From Microvirga alba (lineage in GTDB: Bacteria; Pseudomonadota; Alphaproteobacteria; Rhizobiales; Beijerinckiaceae), in assembly GCF_015694465.1 (NCBI RefSeq), contig NZ_JADQDO010000002.1, positions 62,001 to 126,000 on the forward strand: DNA of 64,000 bases, read 5' to 3'. The translations under genes and the position numbers were made by a program. The notes below the pieces were generated by a model that saw only the letters and a program-made list of their open reading frames with translations, did no database searches and had not been told where the DNA came from. Within the stretch, counting starts at the first letter, position 1, and each line of letters opens with the position of its first letter. Shown here in pieces: positions 52,133 to 62,127 of the stretch.

Positions 52133-53941
52133 TCAGAACGCTTCCTCCCAGCTCCGGCTCAGGCGTACGGCGGAATTGATGAGACCCACCATGGAGTAGG
52201 TCTGCGGGAAATTGCCCCATAACTCGCCGGTCGTGAAGTCGGCATCTTCGGAAAAGAGGCCGAAGGAGTTGCGAAGGCTCAAAATACGCTCGAACAATTC
52301 ACAGGCTTCCTGCTTCCGCCCGATGGCGTTGAGGGCATCCACATACCAGAAGCCGCAAATCATGAAGGCGTTGTGCATAAGGCCGAAATCGTCCTCGATT
52401 CCATAGCGCAAAAGCAGATCTCCACGCCGCAGCACCTTCCCCACCGCCTCCACGGTTGCGATGAAGCGCGGATCGTCCGGCTTAACGAAATTCAGTTCGG
52501 ACAACAGAAGAAGGGTCGCATCGAGGTCGTCGCCATTGAAGGAGGAGACGAAGGTCCCCTTCCCTGGGTTGAAGGCGCGGGCATCGATGATCGCGTGCAT
52601 GCGGTCGGCCTGCCCTCGCCAGAAGGCGGCGCGGTCTTCACGATCCATCGCAAGCGCGATCTTGGCGAGACGGTCGCAGGCCGCCCAGCACATCACGCTC
52701 GGAAAGGTGTGCACGGCAGCCTTGGTGCGCAGCTCCCAAGGGCCCGCATCAGGCTGGTCGAACACCTCGATCGCCCGCTGTCCGAGCTGTTCGAGATGAT
52801 TGAAAAGGGCCCTGTTCCCGGTGCGGATGAGGCGCTTGTCGAGAAAAGCGTGCGTCGAGGCCAAAACGATGCTGCCATAGGCGTCGTTCTGAATCTGGGT
52901 ATAGGCCGCATTGCCGACGCGCACCGGCCCCATGCCGCGATAGCCCGCCAGCGCGCTCGCCTCGCGCTCTTCGAGATTCGTCGACCGGGTGATGCTGAAG
53001 AGCGGCGGCATGTCCTTCTGCTCCGGCCGCGCCTCCGCATCATCGGCGATATTCGTGATGTAGGTGAGGTATTCCTCCATCGTCTTCGTCGTGCCGAGCC
53101 GGTTGAGGGCCTGGATGACGAAATAGGCATCGCGCAGCCAGCAATAGCGGTAATCCCAATTGCGCTGCGTGTGCGGCGCTTCCGGGACCGAGGTTGTCAG
53201 CGCGGCGACGATGGCGCCCGTTTCCTCGAAGTTGCAGAGCTTGAGGGTGATGGCGGCGCGGATGACCGCCTCCTGCCAATCGAACGGGATCGACAGCGAA
53301 CGCACCCAATCGCGCCAGAAGTCGATGGTCTTGTCGAGAAACTCGCGCGCGGTGGCGTCGGCCTCCGAGCGCAGAGGTTCATCCTCCCCGAAGAAAAACG
53401 ACATGGGACGCTCGACGACGAAAGGGCGTTCCTCATGCACATAGGACACCGACGCATCTGTCGTCATCCTGAGCGAGTGATGCGGCCCGACGAAGCGCAG
53501 ATGGTTGCTGCCGCGTGTGAGATTGGGCTGAGTCGCGCCCCATTCGTAGTGTGGGCGCAGCCTCACCCGAATGCGCGGGCGGCCCTTCACCGGATTGACG
53601 CGGCGGATCAATTGCGGCGGGCGAAACGTACGGTCGAAATATTTGAAGCGTGGCGCAAAATCTGTGATCTCGACGATATTGCCATAAGCATCCGTCATCC
53701 GCGACACGAGGATCGCGGTGTTCTGAAGATAGCTCTGCTCGCAGCTCACCATCCCGATCTGATCGATGGCGAAGACACCGCGCTGATCAGCATCGTTGCG
53801 GTTCTCTGGACTATCGAGAAGCGCTGAGAAGACCGGGTCGGCGTCGAACCGGGGAAAGCAGCTCCAGACGATCTGCGCGCGACGGTCGATCAGCGCCGCG
53901 ATCATGCAATTGCCGATGACGGCAAGGTCGAGTGAACTCAT
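52133..53941 (-). CDS. Glycoside hydrolase family 15 protein (trehalase/glucoamylase-like)
   Basis: This is a 602-residue GH15 protein. An N-terminal beta-sandwich (about 1-220, starting LAVIGNCMIAALIDRRAQIVW) precedes an (alpha/alpha)6 catalytic barrel with NWDYRYCWLRDAYF near 262-276. Bacterial members include glucoamylases and trehalases. The start overlaps the otsB stop by 4 bases (ATGA), and otsA precedes, so a trehalose-linked substrate is likely. There is no signal peptide, and it acts in the cytoplasm. The C-terminal SFGLFSEDADFTTGELWGNFPQTYSMVGLINSA is conserved in the family. Confidence 0.93.
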   Translation of the reverse strand: MSSLDLAVIGNCMIAALIDRRAQIVWSCFPRFDADPVFSALLDSPENRNDADQRGVFAIDQIGMVSCEQSYLQNTAILVSRMTDAYGNIVEITDFAPRFKYFDRTFRPPQLIRRVNPVKGRPRIRVRLRPHYEWGATQPNLTRGSNHLRFVGPHHSLRMTTDASVSYVHEERPFVVERPMSFFFGEDEPLRSEADATAREFLDKTIDFWRDWVRSLSIPFDWQEAVIRAAITLKLCNFEETGAIVAALTTSVPEAPHTQRNWDYRYCWLRDAYFVIQALNRLGTTKTMEEYLTYITNIADDAEARPEQKDMPPLFSITRSTNLEEREASALAGYRGMGPVRVGNAAYTQIQNDAYGSIVLASTHAFLDKRLIRTGNRALFNHLEQLGQRAIEVFDQPDAGPWELRTKAAVHTFPSVMCWAACDRLAKIALAMDREDRAAFWRGQADRMHAIIDARAFNPGKGTFVSSFNGDDLDATLLLLSELNFVKPDDPRFIATVEAVGKVLRRGDLLLRYGIEDDFGLMHNAFMICGFWYVDALNAIGRKQEACELFERILSLRNSFGLFSEDADFTTGELWGNFPQTYSMVGLINSAVRLSRSWEEAF

Positions 53942-54714
53942 GTCCCTGATGCCTCATGGAAAGGAAGCGTGCCGGTGGTAGCCCATGCGGACAGCAAATG
54001 CCTCAGGTCGGAAGGCGTTCCCACGCGCTGCTGCGCGACCGTCTCACCCCGGCCGACGCGCACCGAAAGGCCACGATGAGCATTCACCAACTTGAATCCG
54101 TTCTCGTCGGTCAGATCATCCCCGATGAAGATCGGGCGACGCCCGCGATAAGGCGTCTGATGAAGAAACCGCTCGATGACATTTCCCTTTCCCGCACCGG
54201 ATGGCACGATTTCCGCCACCGCCTTGCCGTATTGAATCCGATAGCCGTTACCCAAGGCCTCGAGAGCCGCATGCGCCATCGCGAGTGCGAATTCCTTCTC
54301 CTGAGGCGCAAGCCGCCAATGGAGTGCCACAGAGCACCCCTTGTCCTCGATCAAAAGGCCGGGCTTATGCTTCACGCTTTCGTCCAATCGCCGCACCATG
54401 TCGCGAAGGCGCGGATGATCCTCAGGGTCGCACAAATAGAGTTCATCGCCGATGCGGTGCTCAAGGCCGTGAAGGCCCGCAATATCGAAGCGATGAGGCG
54501 CGAAGCGTTGATCGAGGAACGCAATCGGCCGCCCGCTGATAATGGCGAGCGCACCGTTCAGCCGCGCCTGCAATCCCGTGAGTATTTGTGGCAGGACCGG
54601 ATCGACCACAACGGCTTCCGGACGCTCGGCGATCTCCACGAGGGTTCCATCGAAATCCAGGAACAGCGCATAATCATCGATCGCGGAAGCCTTCCCTGAT
54701 ATCATCTCACGCAT
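53938..54714 (-). CDS. otsB: Trehalose-6-phosphate phosphatase
   Basis: OtsB removes phosphate from trehalose-6-phosphate. This HAD-fold protein of about 258 residues has the nucleophile motif LFLDFDGTLVEI (about 18-29), AIISGRPI, the Lys motif region and a C-terminal IFIGDDLTDENGF. Starts at 54744, 54714 and 54705 are possible. I use 54714 (MREMISGK), which overlaps otsA by 8 bases. It is followed by GH15 with a 4-base overlap. Confidence 0.94.
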   Translation of the reverse strand: MREMISGKASAIDDYALFLDFDGTLVEIAERPEAVVVDPVLPQILTGLQARLNGALAIISGRPIAFLDQRFAPHRFDIAGLHGLEHRIGDELYLCDPEDHPRLRDMVRRLDESVKHKPGLLIEDKGCSVALHWRLAPQEKEFALAMAHAALEALGNGYRIQYGKAVAEIVPSGAGKGNVIERFLHQTPYRGRRPIFIGDDLTDENGFKLVNAHRGLSVRVGRGETVAQQRVGTPSDLRHLLSAWATTGTLPFHEASGT

Positions 54715-56938
54715 TGGCAGACGCTCGTCTCCGCCCCGCCGCAATCAAACGCCTGATCCGCAGCCGTTTGCGCAAGCGAGATGCAGCAAGCAGCATCTGC
54801 CCTGCCCAGCGGTAGACATTGCGCTCGCGCACCTGATCGCGCATCAAGCGCATTCGTTCGCGTTGCTCCTCCGGTGGCATGGTGAGCGCGCGATTGAACG
54901 CTTCACCCATGGCGTGAGCATTGTAAGGATTGACGATCAAGGCCTCCGACAACTCGCGCGACGCGCCGGCGAAGGCCGAGAGAATGAGAACGCCCGACTC
55001 ATCGTCGCGCGCTGCGACGAATTCCTTGGCGACGAGATTCATGCCGTCATGCAAACTGGAGACAACGCAGATGTCAGCTGCGCGAAACAACTCGAAGACT
55101 TGATCCGGCCCGTGATGGCGGATGAGGAGTTTGATGGGTTCATACCCCTCCGTGCCATGTCTCGTATTGATGTCGCGCGCCAGGGCCTCGGCTTCTTCCT
55201 GGAGCTGCCGATAACTCGCCAGCTTGCTCCGTGTCGGGGCGGCAACCTGCACGAAGACGAAACGCCCTTTCCATTCCGGATACTCGGTGAACAGATTGTC
55301 GATGACCTGCATCCGGTCGATGATGCCCTTGGTGTAGTCGAACCGTTCGATCCCGACGCCGATGCGCATATCGGGCGGCAGCCCGAGACGCTGCCGAACG
55401 GCATGGCGGCATTCCTCGATCGACTTCTGGCCCGCAAGCGCTGTCGGCGGCCATTCAATGGAGATGGGATACGGGCGGATCAAGGTTTCCTCGCCACCAT
55501 AGGTGACCGAGTCGCGCTCGCGGTCGATGCGGCTCTCCACATAGGTGTCGACCGCATCGAGGAAATGGTTGCAATGGGCCTGAGTGTGAAATCCGAGGAT
55601 CGACGATCCTAACAGGCCGTCCACGATCTCCTCACGCCAGGGGCAGATGCCAAAGGTCTCCGCGTTGGGCCAGGGGATATGCCAGAACGTGACGATGGTC
55701 GCACGTGGAAGCCGCTCGCGGATCATGCGCGGCAGAAGCGCGAAGTGATAATCCTGCACGAGAATGACCGGATCCTCGCGCTTGGCCTCAGCCACGACCG
55801 CCTCCGCGAATTTTTCGTTGACCGCCCGGTACATCCTCCAATCGGATTCGCGGAAAGCCGGGCGCACGAAAGCGATGTGGCAGAGCGGCCAGAGGCCCTC
55901 GTTGGCCGCACCGTAATAATAGCCCTCCTGTTCTTCTTCCGTCAGCCAGACGCGGCGCAGGGTGTAGGACGGATTGTCCGGCGGAACGGCGACGCGGTCA
56001 TAGGCATCGACGGATTCGCGGTCCGCCGTACCACTGCCATGCGCAATCCAGGTTCCGCCACAGGCGCGCGTGACCGGCTCCAAGGCCGCGACGAGACCGC
56101 TTGCGGGGATCTGCAGGACGATGCCGTCCTCCGTGCGATTGTGGATGTAGGGCTCGCGGTTCGACACCACGATGACCTCCGACCCCGATAGCTCATTCGA
56201 CAGGGTCGCGCGCAAGGTTTCCGGGTTCCAATCCGTATGCGCCGCTTCGATGGTCCGGCGCGTGGCGTCGAGCTCTTGCAGCACATCGTGGATCTCCTTC
56301 CCGATGGCGGGAAGGTCCTCGTCGACGGAGGGCGTCGGTGTTCCAGTGCGCGCATTTTCCATGGCCTGCCGGATCGAGGCAACCCAGCGTCTCATGATAA
56401 GAAGAGCGATCGTCGCAACGAGCGCCGCAGCCCCCAATGCCACGCCCGCCAGCGCCAAGAGAATGGAGCTCCGCGCCTGGGTCCCCCGCCGCTCCACAAA
56501 GCTCATGTCGTGGAGAACGACGAGATGCCCTGCCCGTCCATTCACATTCAGCGGAAAGGCGCTGATCAGGGTATTGCCGCCTTGTTCCCGGATCGTGAAG
56601 GAACTCTCCCCATCGGACTGCGCCGCCTGCGCACAAGAAAAGAAGCTGGGCATATTTTTCGTCTGAAAGCGCAGCTGCTGCCCTTCGCAATATCCGATGG
56701 CAAGGACGCGTTCGTCTGTTGCAATGCGCTCGAACAATTTTTCGACTTGCGCGGAGTCATTGTGCGCCAGGAGTTCGACAACCTGGTCGCGAGCGGTGCT
56801 GAAGACCAATCGTGAACGCAGCTCCACGTCACGGCGCGACCATTGTTCCACGAACGATGTTGCGAAAGGCAACACAGCTAGGATCACAATGGCGGCGACC
56901 AGAATTGCAATTCCGCCAAACCGAAGAATGAGTCGCAA
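54707..56938 (-). CDS. otsA: Trehalose-6-phosphate synthase with N-terminal two-TM sensor module
   Basis: The GT20 part (about residues 254-730) transfers glucose from UDP-glucose to glucose-6-phosphate. [47 protein letters not shown], the WPNAE loop, [15 protein letters not shown] [11 protein letters not shown] and [14 protein letters not shown] are present. Ahead of it lie a membrane segment (about 7-27), a ~130-residue periplasmic part with two cysteines, and a second membrane segment (about 159-183) followed by a linker resembling HAMP. This layout is like a receptor rather than plain OtsA (about 470 residues). The start is TTG 56938 (GGAGG 10 bases upstream). TTG 56980 adds 14 residues. 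Confidence 0.9.
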   Translation of the reverse strand: MRLILRFGGIAILVAAIVILAVLPFATSFVEQWSRRDVELRSRLVFSTARDQVVELLAHNDSAQVEKLFERIATDERVLAIGYCEGQQLRFQTKNMPSFFSCAQAAQSDGESSFTIREQGGNTLISAFPLNVNGRAGHLVVLHDMSFVERRGTQARSSILLALAGVALGAAALVATIALLIMRRWVASIRQAMENARTGTPTPSVDEDLPAIGKEIHDVLQELDATRRTIEAAHTDWNPETLRATLSNELSGSEVIVVSNREPYIHNRTEDGIVLQIPASGLVAALEPVTRACGGTWIAHGSGTADRESVDAYDRVAVPPDNPSYTLRRVWLTEEEQEGYYYGAANEGLWPLCHIAFVRPAFRESDWRMYRAVNEKFAEAVVAEAKREDPVILVQDYHFALLPRMIRERLPRATIVTFWHIPWPNAETFGICPWREEIVDGLLGSSILGFHTQAHCNHFLDAVDTYVESRIDRERDSVTYGGEETLIRPYPISIEWPPTALAGQKSIEECRHAVRQRLGLPPDMRIGVGIERFDYTKGIIDRMQVIDNLFTEYPEWKGRFVFVQVAAPTRSKLASYRQLQEEAEALARDINTRHGTEGYEPIKLLIRHHGPDQVFELFRAADICVVSSLHDGMNLVAKEFVAARDDESGVLILSAFAGASRELSEALIVNPYNAHAMGEAFNRALTMPPEEQRERMRLMRDQVRERNVYRWAGQMLLAASRLRKRLRIRRLIAAGRRRASANA

Positions 56939-57108
56939 AAGTCCCTTCCCTCCCAAAACCAATTTGAAGCTTTGCCCCAACGGCTAAGCTTTAAACTCCC
57001 GGGAAGGCGCAAAGTTTCGTCCGGAAGGTCCGTGCGGCGAAGGGAGGCACGGACTACAGAGGAATTTCCGGTGAAGCTGCCAGGGACTTAGCCGCCACGG
57101 CGCAAGGC

Positions 57109-57149
57109 AAAAAAAATCCGCGACCGACGCGTTTGCGCCGGCCGCGGAC
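57109..57149 (-). terminator. Intrinsic terminator after the type I secretion operon
   Basis: On the minus strand a GC stem (TCCGCGGCCGGCG paired with CGCGTCGGTCGCGGA, bases 57117-57148) around CAAA is followed by eight T residues (57116-57109). It is placed 112 bases past the stop of the HlyD-type adaptor gene and should end that operon. Confidence 0.85.
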
Positions 57150-57182
57150 AGGATTGGTCGCGTGAGGGGAAGAAGCCTAGGG

Positions 57183-57213
57183 TATGATCATGTCTCTCTG
57201 ACATATGATCATA
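57183..57213. repeat. TATGATCAT inverted repeat
   Basis: TATGATCATGTC (57183-57194) and GACATATGATCATA (57200-57213) form a near-perfect hairpin around TCTCT, between the adaptor gene and its terminator. It adjoins the GCATGATC palindrome at 57226-57259 and may be a degraded member of the same repeat family. Confidence 0.6.
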
Positions 57214-57225
57214 CTCTGGTTTTCC

Positions 57226-57259
57226 GCATGATCCTTCCGGAAGACCGGATTGATCATGC
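57226..57259. repeat. Rhizobiales-type GCATGATC palindromic repeat
   Basis: GCATGATCCTTCCGG pairs with CCGGATTGATCATGC around AAGA. It ends 2 bases from the stop codon of the HlyD-type adaptor gene. It follows the dispersed GCATGATC...GATCATGC pattern of Hyphomicrobiales, as at 52078-52124. Confidence 0.75.
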
Positions 57260-57260
57260 T

Positions 57261-58583
57261 CTAGTGCTCGCGGAAAGCGCGCGCCATCTGCTCTTTCATC
57301 GGCTTGAAGAAGTACTCGAACGGCGTGCGCTCGTTGACTTCGACGAAGACCTCGGCCTGCATGCCCGCAATGATGCGCAGGTTTTCGAGACGCTTGATTT
57401 CGCTCGCCGGCAGCTCAACGCGAATGGTGTAGAAGGATGCACCACTCTGCTGATCGCGCGACACGTCCGCCGAAATCCGGCTGACCGCTCCGTGAAGCTC
57501 GGGAATCAAGCGCTGGTTCGAAGCGTGAACGCGAACCGTGGCCGCCTGTCCGATGGCGACCTGGTCGATCTCATTCGGCATCACTTTGGCTTCGAGCTCG
57601 AGCTTGTCGTTCATCGGAACGATGAGCATGACGGGCTCGGCCGGCGAGATCACGCCGCCGACGGTATGAGCATTCAGCTGATGAACATAGCCGTCGCTGG
57701 GCGAACGGATATCGATGCGCTTCAACTGGTCCTCGGCCGCGACGCGACGCTCGGTGTATTCCGCCACGCGGCCCTGCATTTCACGCAGATCCTTCAGAGC
57801 CTCGGCGCGCATTTCCTCATCGACCTGGATGATCTGCAAGGACGTTTCGGCGATGCGCCCTTCGGCCTGCGCGACCGCTGCGATCAACTGGCCGCGTTGG
57901 CCCTCGATGCTGGCACCATCGCGCTCCAGTGCATTCAAGCGCGGGAGCTGAACGAGGTTCTTCTGGTAGAGGTCCCGAACGCCCTTGAGCTCCTCGGAAA
58001 TCAGCTCCGCCTCACGGACTTTCGCATTCTGCTGGGCCTTGAGTCCGATGATTTCATCCTCGGACTGGGCAATGCGCTTTCTGAGCTGGCTCTTCTGCGC
58101 ATCGCGGGCGGACCGGCGGGCCTCGAAGAGAGTTCGCTCGGAGGCCATCATGGTCTTGACGCCGGGCTCATCGAGCCGATTGGCGAATTCGGGCGGCGTC
58201 TTGACCTCCGGGGCTCCGTCGCGCTCGGCTTCAAGCCGGGCCTGACGGGCGAGGAACTCGTCGAGCTGCTTTGACACGACCTGCAGGTTGGCGCGGGTCA
58301 CGGTCTCGTCCAAACGGATCAGCAGATCGCCCTGCGAGACGCGGGATCCCTCATGAACCTTCAGCTCGCCGACGATGCCGCCGGTCGCATGCTGAATTTT
58401 CTTCACGCTGGTATCGACCACGAATTGACCGCCGGCGACGACAGCGCCGGACAGGTTCGCGGTCGCGGCCCAGAGCCCGATCGTGCCACCGAACAAGGCG
58501 ATCATCGCCATGCCCGCCGTCGCCGAGCGACGCAGGGCCTCCTGATGAAGCGAACGCTTCGTTTCTTTTACTTCGATCATCAT
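57261..58583 (-). CDS. Type I secretion membrane-fusion protein (HlyD/PrtE family)
   Basis: This 440-residue periplasmic adaptor links the ABC exporter to an outer-membrane channel. One membrane segment lies near residues 22-45. Long coiled coils follow (about 110-290), between two halves of a lipoyl-like/barrel domain: GGIVGELKVHEGSRVSQGDLLIRL (about 69-92) and the C-terminal RSPSDGYVHQLNAHTVGGVI and VEVNERTPFEYFFKPM. The start is ATG 58583, immediately after the ABC gene's stop, so translation is coupled. The tandem repeat region and a terminator follow. Confidence 0.94.
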   Translation of the reverse strand: MMIEVKETKRSLHQEALRRSATAGMAMIALFGGTIGLWAATANLSGAVVAGGQFVVDTSVKKIQHATGGIVGELKVHEGSRVSQGDLLIRLDETVTRANLQVVSKQLDEFLARQARLEAERDGAPEVKTPPEFANRLDEPGVKTMMASERTLFEARRSARDAQKSQLRKRIAQSEDEIIGLKAQQNAKVREAELISEELKGVRDLYQKNLVQLPRLNALERDGASIEGQRGQLIAAVAQAEGRIAETSLQIIQVDEEMRAEALKDLREMQGRVAEYTERRVAAEDQLKRIDIRSPSDGYVHQLNAHTVGGVISPAEPVMLIVPMNDKLELEAKVMPNEIDQVAIGQAATVRVHASNQRLIPELHGAVSRISADVSRDQQSGASFYTIRVELPASEIKRLENLRIIAGMQAEVFVEVNERTPFEYFFKPMKEQMARAFREH

Positions 58584-60353
58584 TTAACCAACCTCCCGCA
58601 GAGTCGCGGCAGACGCGGCTCCCTGTTGCGGCCGCGCGGGGGCGGGCGTCGCATTACGTTTCATGACTGCCTGCAAGACCTCATCGCGCGGACCCATGGC
58701 CTTGATGCGGCCCTCTTCCATGATCGCCACGAGGTCGACATGCCCGAGCGCGGCGGGACGATGCGTGATGACGATCACGACACCACCGCGCTGCCGCACG
58801 GACAGAATGGCCTGGTTCAGAGCCTCATCGCCGGCGCCGTCGAGGCTGGCATTCGGCTCGTCGAGCACCACCAGGAACGGATTGCCGTAGAGGGCGCGCG
58901 CCAGGGCAACGCGCTGACGCTGGCCGCCCGAGAGGCTAGCTCCGCTCTCGCCGATACGGGTGTCGTATCCTTCCGGCAGATTGAGGATCAGCTCATGTGC
59001 ACCTGCGGTGCGAGCGGCCTCAATGATCGCCTCCGCCGATGCCTCGGGCTGGAAGCGGGAGATGTTCTCGGCAACCGTGCCCTCGAACAACTCCACATCC
59101 TGCGGCAGATAGCCGATATGACGACCAAGATCATCCGATTCCCACTGATCGAGCGCCGCTCCGTCGAGACGGATTTGGCCGCGTAGGGTCGGCCAGACGC
59201 CGACGAGCGAGCGGGCGAGTGTCGACTTGCCCGAGGCGCTCGGTCCGATGAGGCCAAGACCCTGACCGGCTGTCAGCTGCAGGGAGGCGGCCTGAACGAT
59301 CGGCTGCTGGGTACCGGGGGCGCCAACATAGGCGTCCTCGACCGAAACGGAGGCCTGCGGCGCCGGGAGGCTCATACGCGGATCCTGTGCCGGCACGATC
59401 GTCATGATGTGCTGGAGGCGACGATAGCCCTGGCGCGCCGCCACGAAGCCCTTCCAATGGGCGACGGCGATTTCGATGGGAGCCAGCGCACGGGACATCA
59501 TGATCGACGCCGCGATCATCAGACCGCCGGACATCTGGCCCTGGATCACGAGATAGGCGCCAAGACCCAGGATGCCCGACTGCAACACCATGCGGAAGAC
59601 TTTGGCGAACGCGCTGATGCCCGAGGCTGCTTCGCTGGCGCGAAGACCGTCGTTCACGTGGCGGCAATGCACCTCGTCGTAACGGTTGGCCAGGAACCTC
59701 AGCATGCCGAGCGCGCGGATGGCCTCGGCGTTGCGGCGGCTGGTTTCAGCCATCGTATGGCGTTCGGCGGCGCTCTTCGTCAGCTCGTAGGACGGCCCCT
59801 TGCTCTTGGCGTCCGTGTAGAGGGTCAGAATGACGATGCAGACGCCGCCCAGCACCGACATGACGCCGAGCCAGGGATGAATGATGAAGCAGCCGATGAA
59901 GAAGATCGGCATGAAGGGCATGTCGAATAGAGCCGTCGGCCCGAGGCTCGAAAGGAAACCGCGGATCTGATCGAGATCACGGATCGGCTGCATGCTTTCC
60001 GAGTGCTTCGCGCCCTTGAGCGGCATCGTCGCCACAAGGTCGAAGACGCGCGCCGACAGCATTTCGTCGAAGCGGGCGCCGATCCGCGCCAGCATCTTTC
60101 CGCGCAGCATGTCGAGGCCGCCCTGGAGCACGTAAGCAGCCAGGACGATCAGCGACAGGCCGACCAGAGTCGCGATGCTCCGGCTGGACAGCACCCGATC
60201 ATAAATCTGGAGCATGTAAATGGAGCCGGTCAGGGCCAGGATGTTGACGACCGCCGAAAAGATCGCGACGCCGGTGAAAGAGGGACTGCATGATTTCAGA
60301 GCGTCATAGACCTCTGTGCTCTCTTCCCTATGGCTTTTGGATCGTTGCTTCAT
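58584..60353 (-). CDS. Type I secretion ABC transporter (PrtD family permease/ATPase)
   Basis: This 589-residue fused exporter half has a transmembrane domain (about 30-310, five or six hydrophobic segments) and a nucleotide-binding domain with Walker A GPSASGKST (about 370), signature SLSGGQRQRVALARAL, and Walker B FLVVLDEPNASLD. The N-terminus is short with no C39 peptidase, as in PrtD-type exporters of RTX proteins and proteases. No RTX substrate or TolC gene is in the window. The upstream 600 bases are AT-rich for this genome and would hold its promoter. Confidence 0.93.
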   Translation of the reverse strand: MKQRSKSHREESTEVYDALKSCSPSFTGVAIFSAVVNILALTGSIYMLQIYDRVLSSRSIATLVGLSLIVLAAYVLQGGLDMLRGKMLARIGARFDEMLSARVFDLVATMPLKGAKHSESMQPIRDLDQIRGFLSSLGPTALFDMPFMPIFFIGCFIIHPWLGVMSVLGGVCIVILTLYTDAKSKGPSYELTKSAAERHTMAETSRRNAEAIRALGMLRFLANRYDEVHCRHVNDGLRASEAASGISAFAKVFRMVLQSGILGLGAYLVIQGQMSGGLMIAASIMMSRALAPIEIAVAHWKGFVAARQGYRRLQHIMTIVPAQDPRMSLPAPQASVSVEDAYVGAPGTQQPIVQAASLQLTAGQGLGLIGPSASGKSTLARSLVGVWPTLRGQIRLDGAALDQWESDDLGRHIGYLPQDVELFEGTVAENISRFQPEASAEAIIEAARTAGAHELILNLPEGYDTRIGESGASLSGGQRQRVALARALYGNPFLVVLDEPNASLDGAGDEALNQAILSVRQRGGVVIVITHRPAALGHVDLVAIMEEGRIKAMGPRDEVLQAVMKRNATPAPARPQQGAASAATLREVG

Positions 60354-60975
60354 GTTGTTCTTCCATAGGCGGACCAGGATGCGGAGGCCGCGCCGTCCAG
60401 TTACGGTGACACCATGCAGACGGGGACAAGTCTAACACGATGCTAGCCGCCTCGCGACGGCTGATACGTTGGGCTAATACTTATGAGAACATGCAAATTA
60501 CGCTGCTACGCAGCATTTCAATTTCGTGTCGCTCGCAGAAAGTGAAGAGCCCCAAAAGCAGCGCATTACGTTACGCCATGTCTTTTGTAACCCTATTCCA
60601 TGTCATTGTGTCAACTGAAATGCATCGTAATTTCATGACCTTTTTTATGCACCTCTCCAAGTGGAGGGGGACATAACGTGATCACCCTCCATCGGATGGG
60701 AGCTGTTGGTTAAAACTCGTGGTTAACGCACGTTTGGCTGACGGATGTGGTCGCAATGTGGACAGCCAAGCATTCTCTCGGACGGCCGTCCCGCTTGCGC
60801 ATCGCCTTCCGCCGAATCATCGAGCCGTCGAAGCGCGACGCGGCGGAGAGCGGCCTGATGGGTGAACCGGGAAGGAAAAAAGCCCGCGCAACCTCTTGAT
60901 GGGGGAGGACGAAAAGGGAGGTTCCCTCGTCTCGGCGCGACGGTTAGAAGGGTTGACCTTCAGTCTGGAACGCCC
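60354..60975. promoter_or_regulatory. Divergent AT-rich intergenic region
   Basis: These 620 bases separate the secretion operon (minus) from the glycosyltransferase (plus) and are visibly richer in A+T than the rest, especially 60430-60680. I see a GGAGGG...CCCTCC stem (60663-60690). I also see a possible 47-codon frame (60756-60899, start ATG, basic product) with no good ribosome-binding site. I do not call the frame a gene. Promoters for both flanking genes must lie here. Confidence 0.45.
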
Positions 60976-62127
60976 GTGTCAGCCGCGCTTCAACCCAATC
61001 TCCATGGCCGCAAACTCGTCTTCGTCGTCACCGAAGACTGGTTCTTTGTGTCGCACTTCCTGCCCATGGCCCGGGCAGCACGCGAGCTCGGCCTTGATGT
61101 CGCGGTCGTGACGCGCGTGCGGTCGCATCGCGGCGCGATCGAAGCCACGGGTGCGCGGGTGATCCCTCTCGAAGCCGAGCGGCGCAGCCTCAACCCGATG
61201 GCGGCCGGCTTTGCGGCGGGGCAATTGGCCTCGATTCTCAAGGCCGAACGAGCGGACCTCGTGCATTGCATCGCACTCAGAAGCATCCTTGTCGGCGGCT
61301 TCGCGGCGATGCTGGCCGGCGTCGGCGCGCGGGTCTATGCCTTGACCGGCCTCGGCTTTCTGGGTGCGAGAACGGACGGGGTCGGACGCCTCTCCCAGCA
61401 AGCCGTGCGGCTTTTGGTGCGAAGCCTGGAGACCGGGCGGACCCGTTATCTGTTCGAAAATACGGATGACCCCCGATTGCTTGGTCTCGACCCGACGGGG
61501 TCCCGGGTGACTATCGTCGGCGGGGCGGGGATCGACCCTGACGCCCTCCTACCCTCCCCCCTCCCCGCGTTTCCGCCGCTCAAGGTCGCGGTCGTCGCCC
61601 GCATGCTGTGGTCCAAGGGCATCGACCTCGCGGTTGAAGCCGTTCGCGCGGCGCGAGCGCAAGGCGCTGCCGTCGAGCTTTCCCTCTACGGCGCGCCCGA
61701 CCCCTCGAATCCCAAGGCGATCCCGGAAGAGACCCTGGAGGCCTGGAACGCGGAGCCCGGCATCGCTTGGCATGGCCCGACGCGCGACATCGCCGCAGTC
61801 TGGCGTGATCATCATGTCGCGTGCCTGCCTTCGCGGGGAGGCGAGGGATTGCCCCGCACCCTTCTGGAGGCCGCCGCCTGTGGCCGCGCAATCGTCACGA
61901 CGGATGTCCCCGGCTGCCGCACCTTGGTGCGCAACGAGGTGGAAGGAAAGATCGTACCACCTGACGACGCCGCCAGCCTGACCGAGGCCTTCGTCTCCCT
62001 CGCCGCTCGGCCGGACCTCGTTGCCCGCATGGGCGAGGCGGCCCGCATCCGCGTTCTCGACGGCTTCACAGAGCGCAATGTCATGGACGCCGTCAAAGGG
62101 CTCTATGCCGAGATCCTGACCTCATGA
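60976..62127 (+). CDS. Glycosyltransferase, GT4 family
   Basis: This GT-B fold transferase has 383 residues from GTG 60976. The N-terminal acceptor domain begins LVFVVTEDWFFVSHFLPMARAARELG, and the nucleotide-sugar domain holds VAVVARMLWSKGIDLAVEAV (about 206-225) and the E-x7-E type CLPSRGGEGLPRTLLEAAACG (about 290-310). This subgroup usually builds exopolysaccharide, capsule or lipopolysaccharide sugars. GTG 60862 would add 38 residues of doubtful sequence. The stop overlaps the methyltransferase start by 4 bases (ATGA). Confidence 0.88.
   Translation: MSAALQPNLHGRKLVFVVTEDWFFVSHFLPMARAARELGLDVAVVTRVRSHRGAIEATGARVIPLEAERRSLNPMAAGFAAGQLASILKAERADLVHCIALRSILVGGFAAMLAGVGARVYALTGLGFLGARTDGVGRLSQQAVRLLVRSLETGRTRYLFENTDDPRLLGLDPTGSRVTIVGGAGIDPDALLPSPLPAFPPLKVAVVARMLWSKGIDLAVEAVRAARAQGAAVELSLYGAPDPSNPKAIPEETLEAWNAEPGIAWHGPTRDIAAVWRDHHVACLPSRGGEGLPRTLLEAAACGRAIVTTDVPGCRTLVRNEVEGKIVPPDDAASLTEAFVSLAARPDLVARMGEAARIRVLDGFTERNVMDAVKGLYAEILTS

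Noticed and set aside
60710-60727. TTAA...TTAAC pair resembling a CtrA site
   Set aside because: The spacing between the TTAA halves is 9 bases, not the 7 required by CtrA, so I do not call it.
60756-60899. 47-codon frame upstream of the glycosyltransferase
   Set aside because: It has no ribosome-binding site, is strongly basic and overlaps the possible longer glycosyltransferase start. Evidence is too weak for a gene call.
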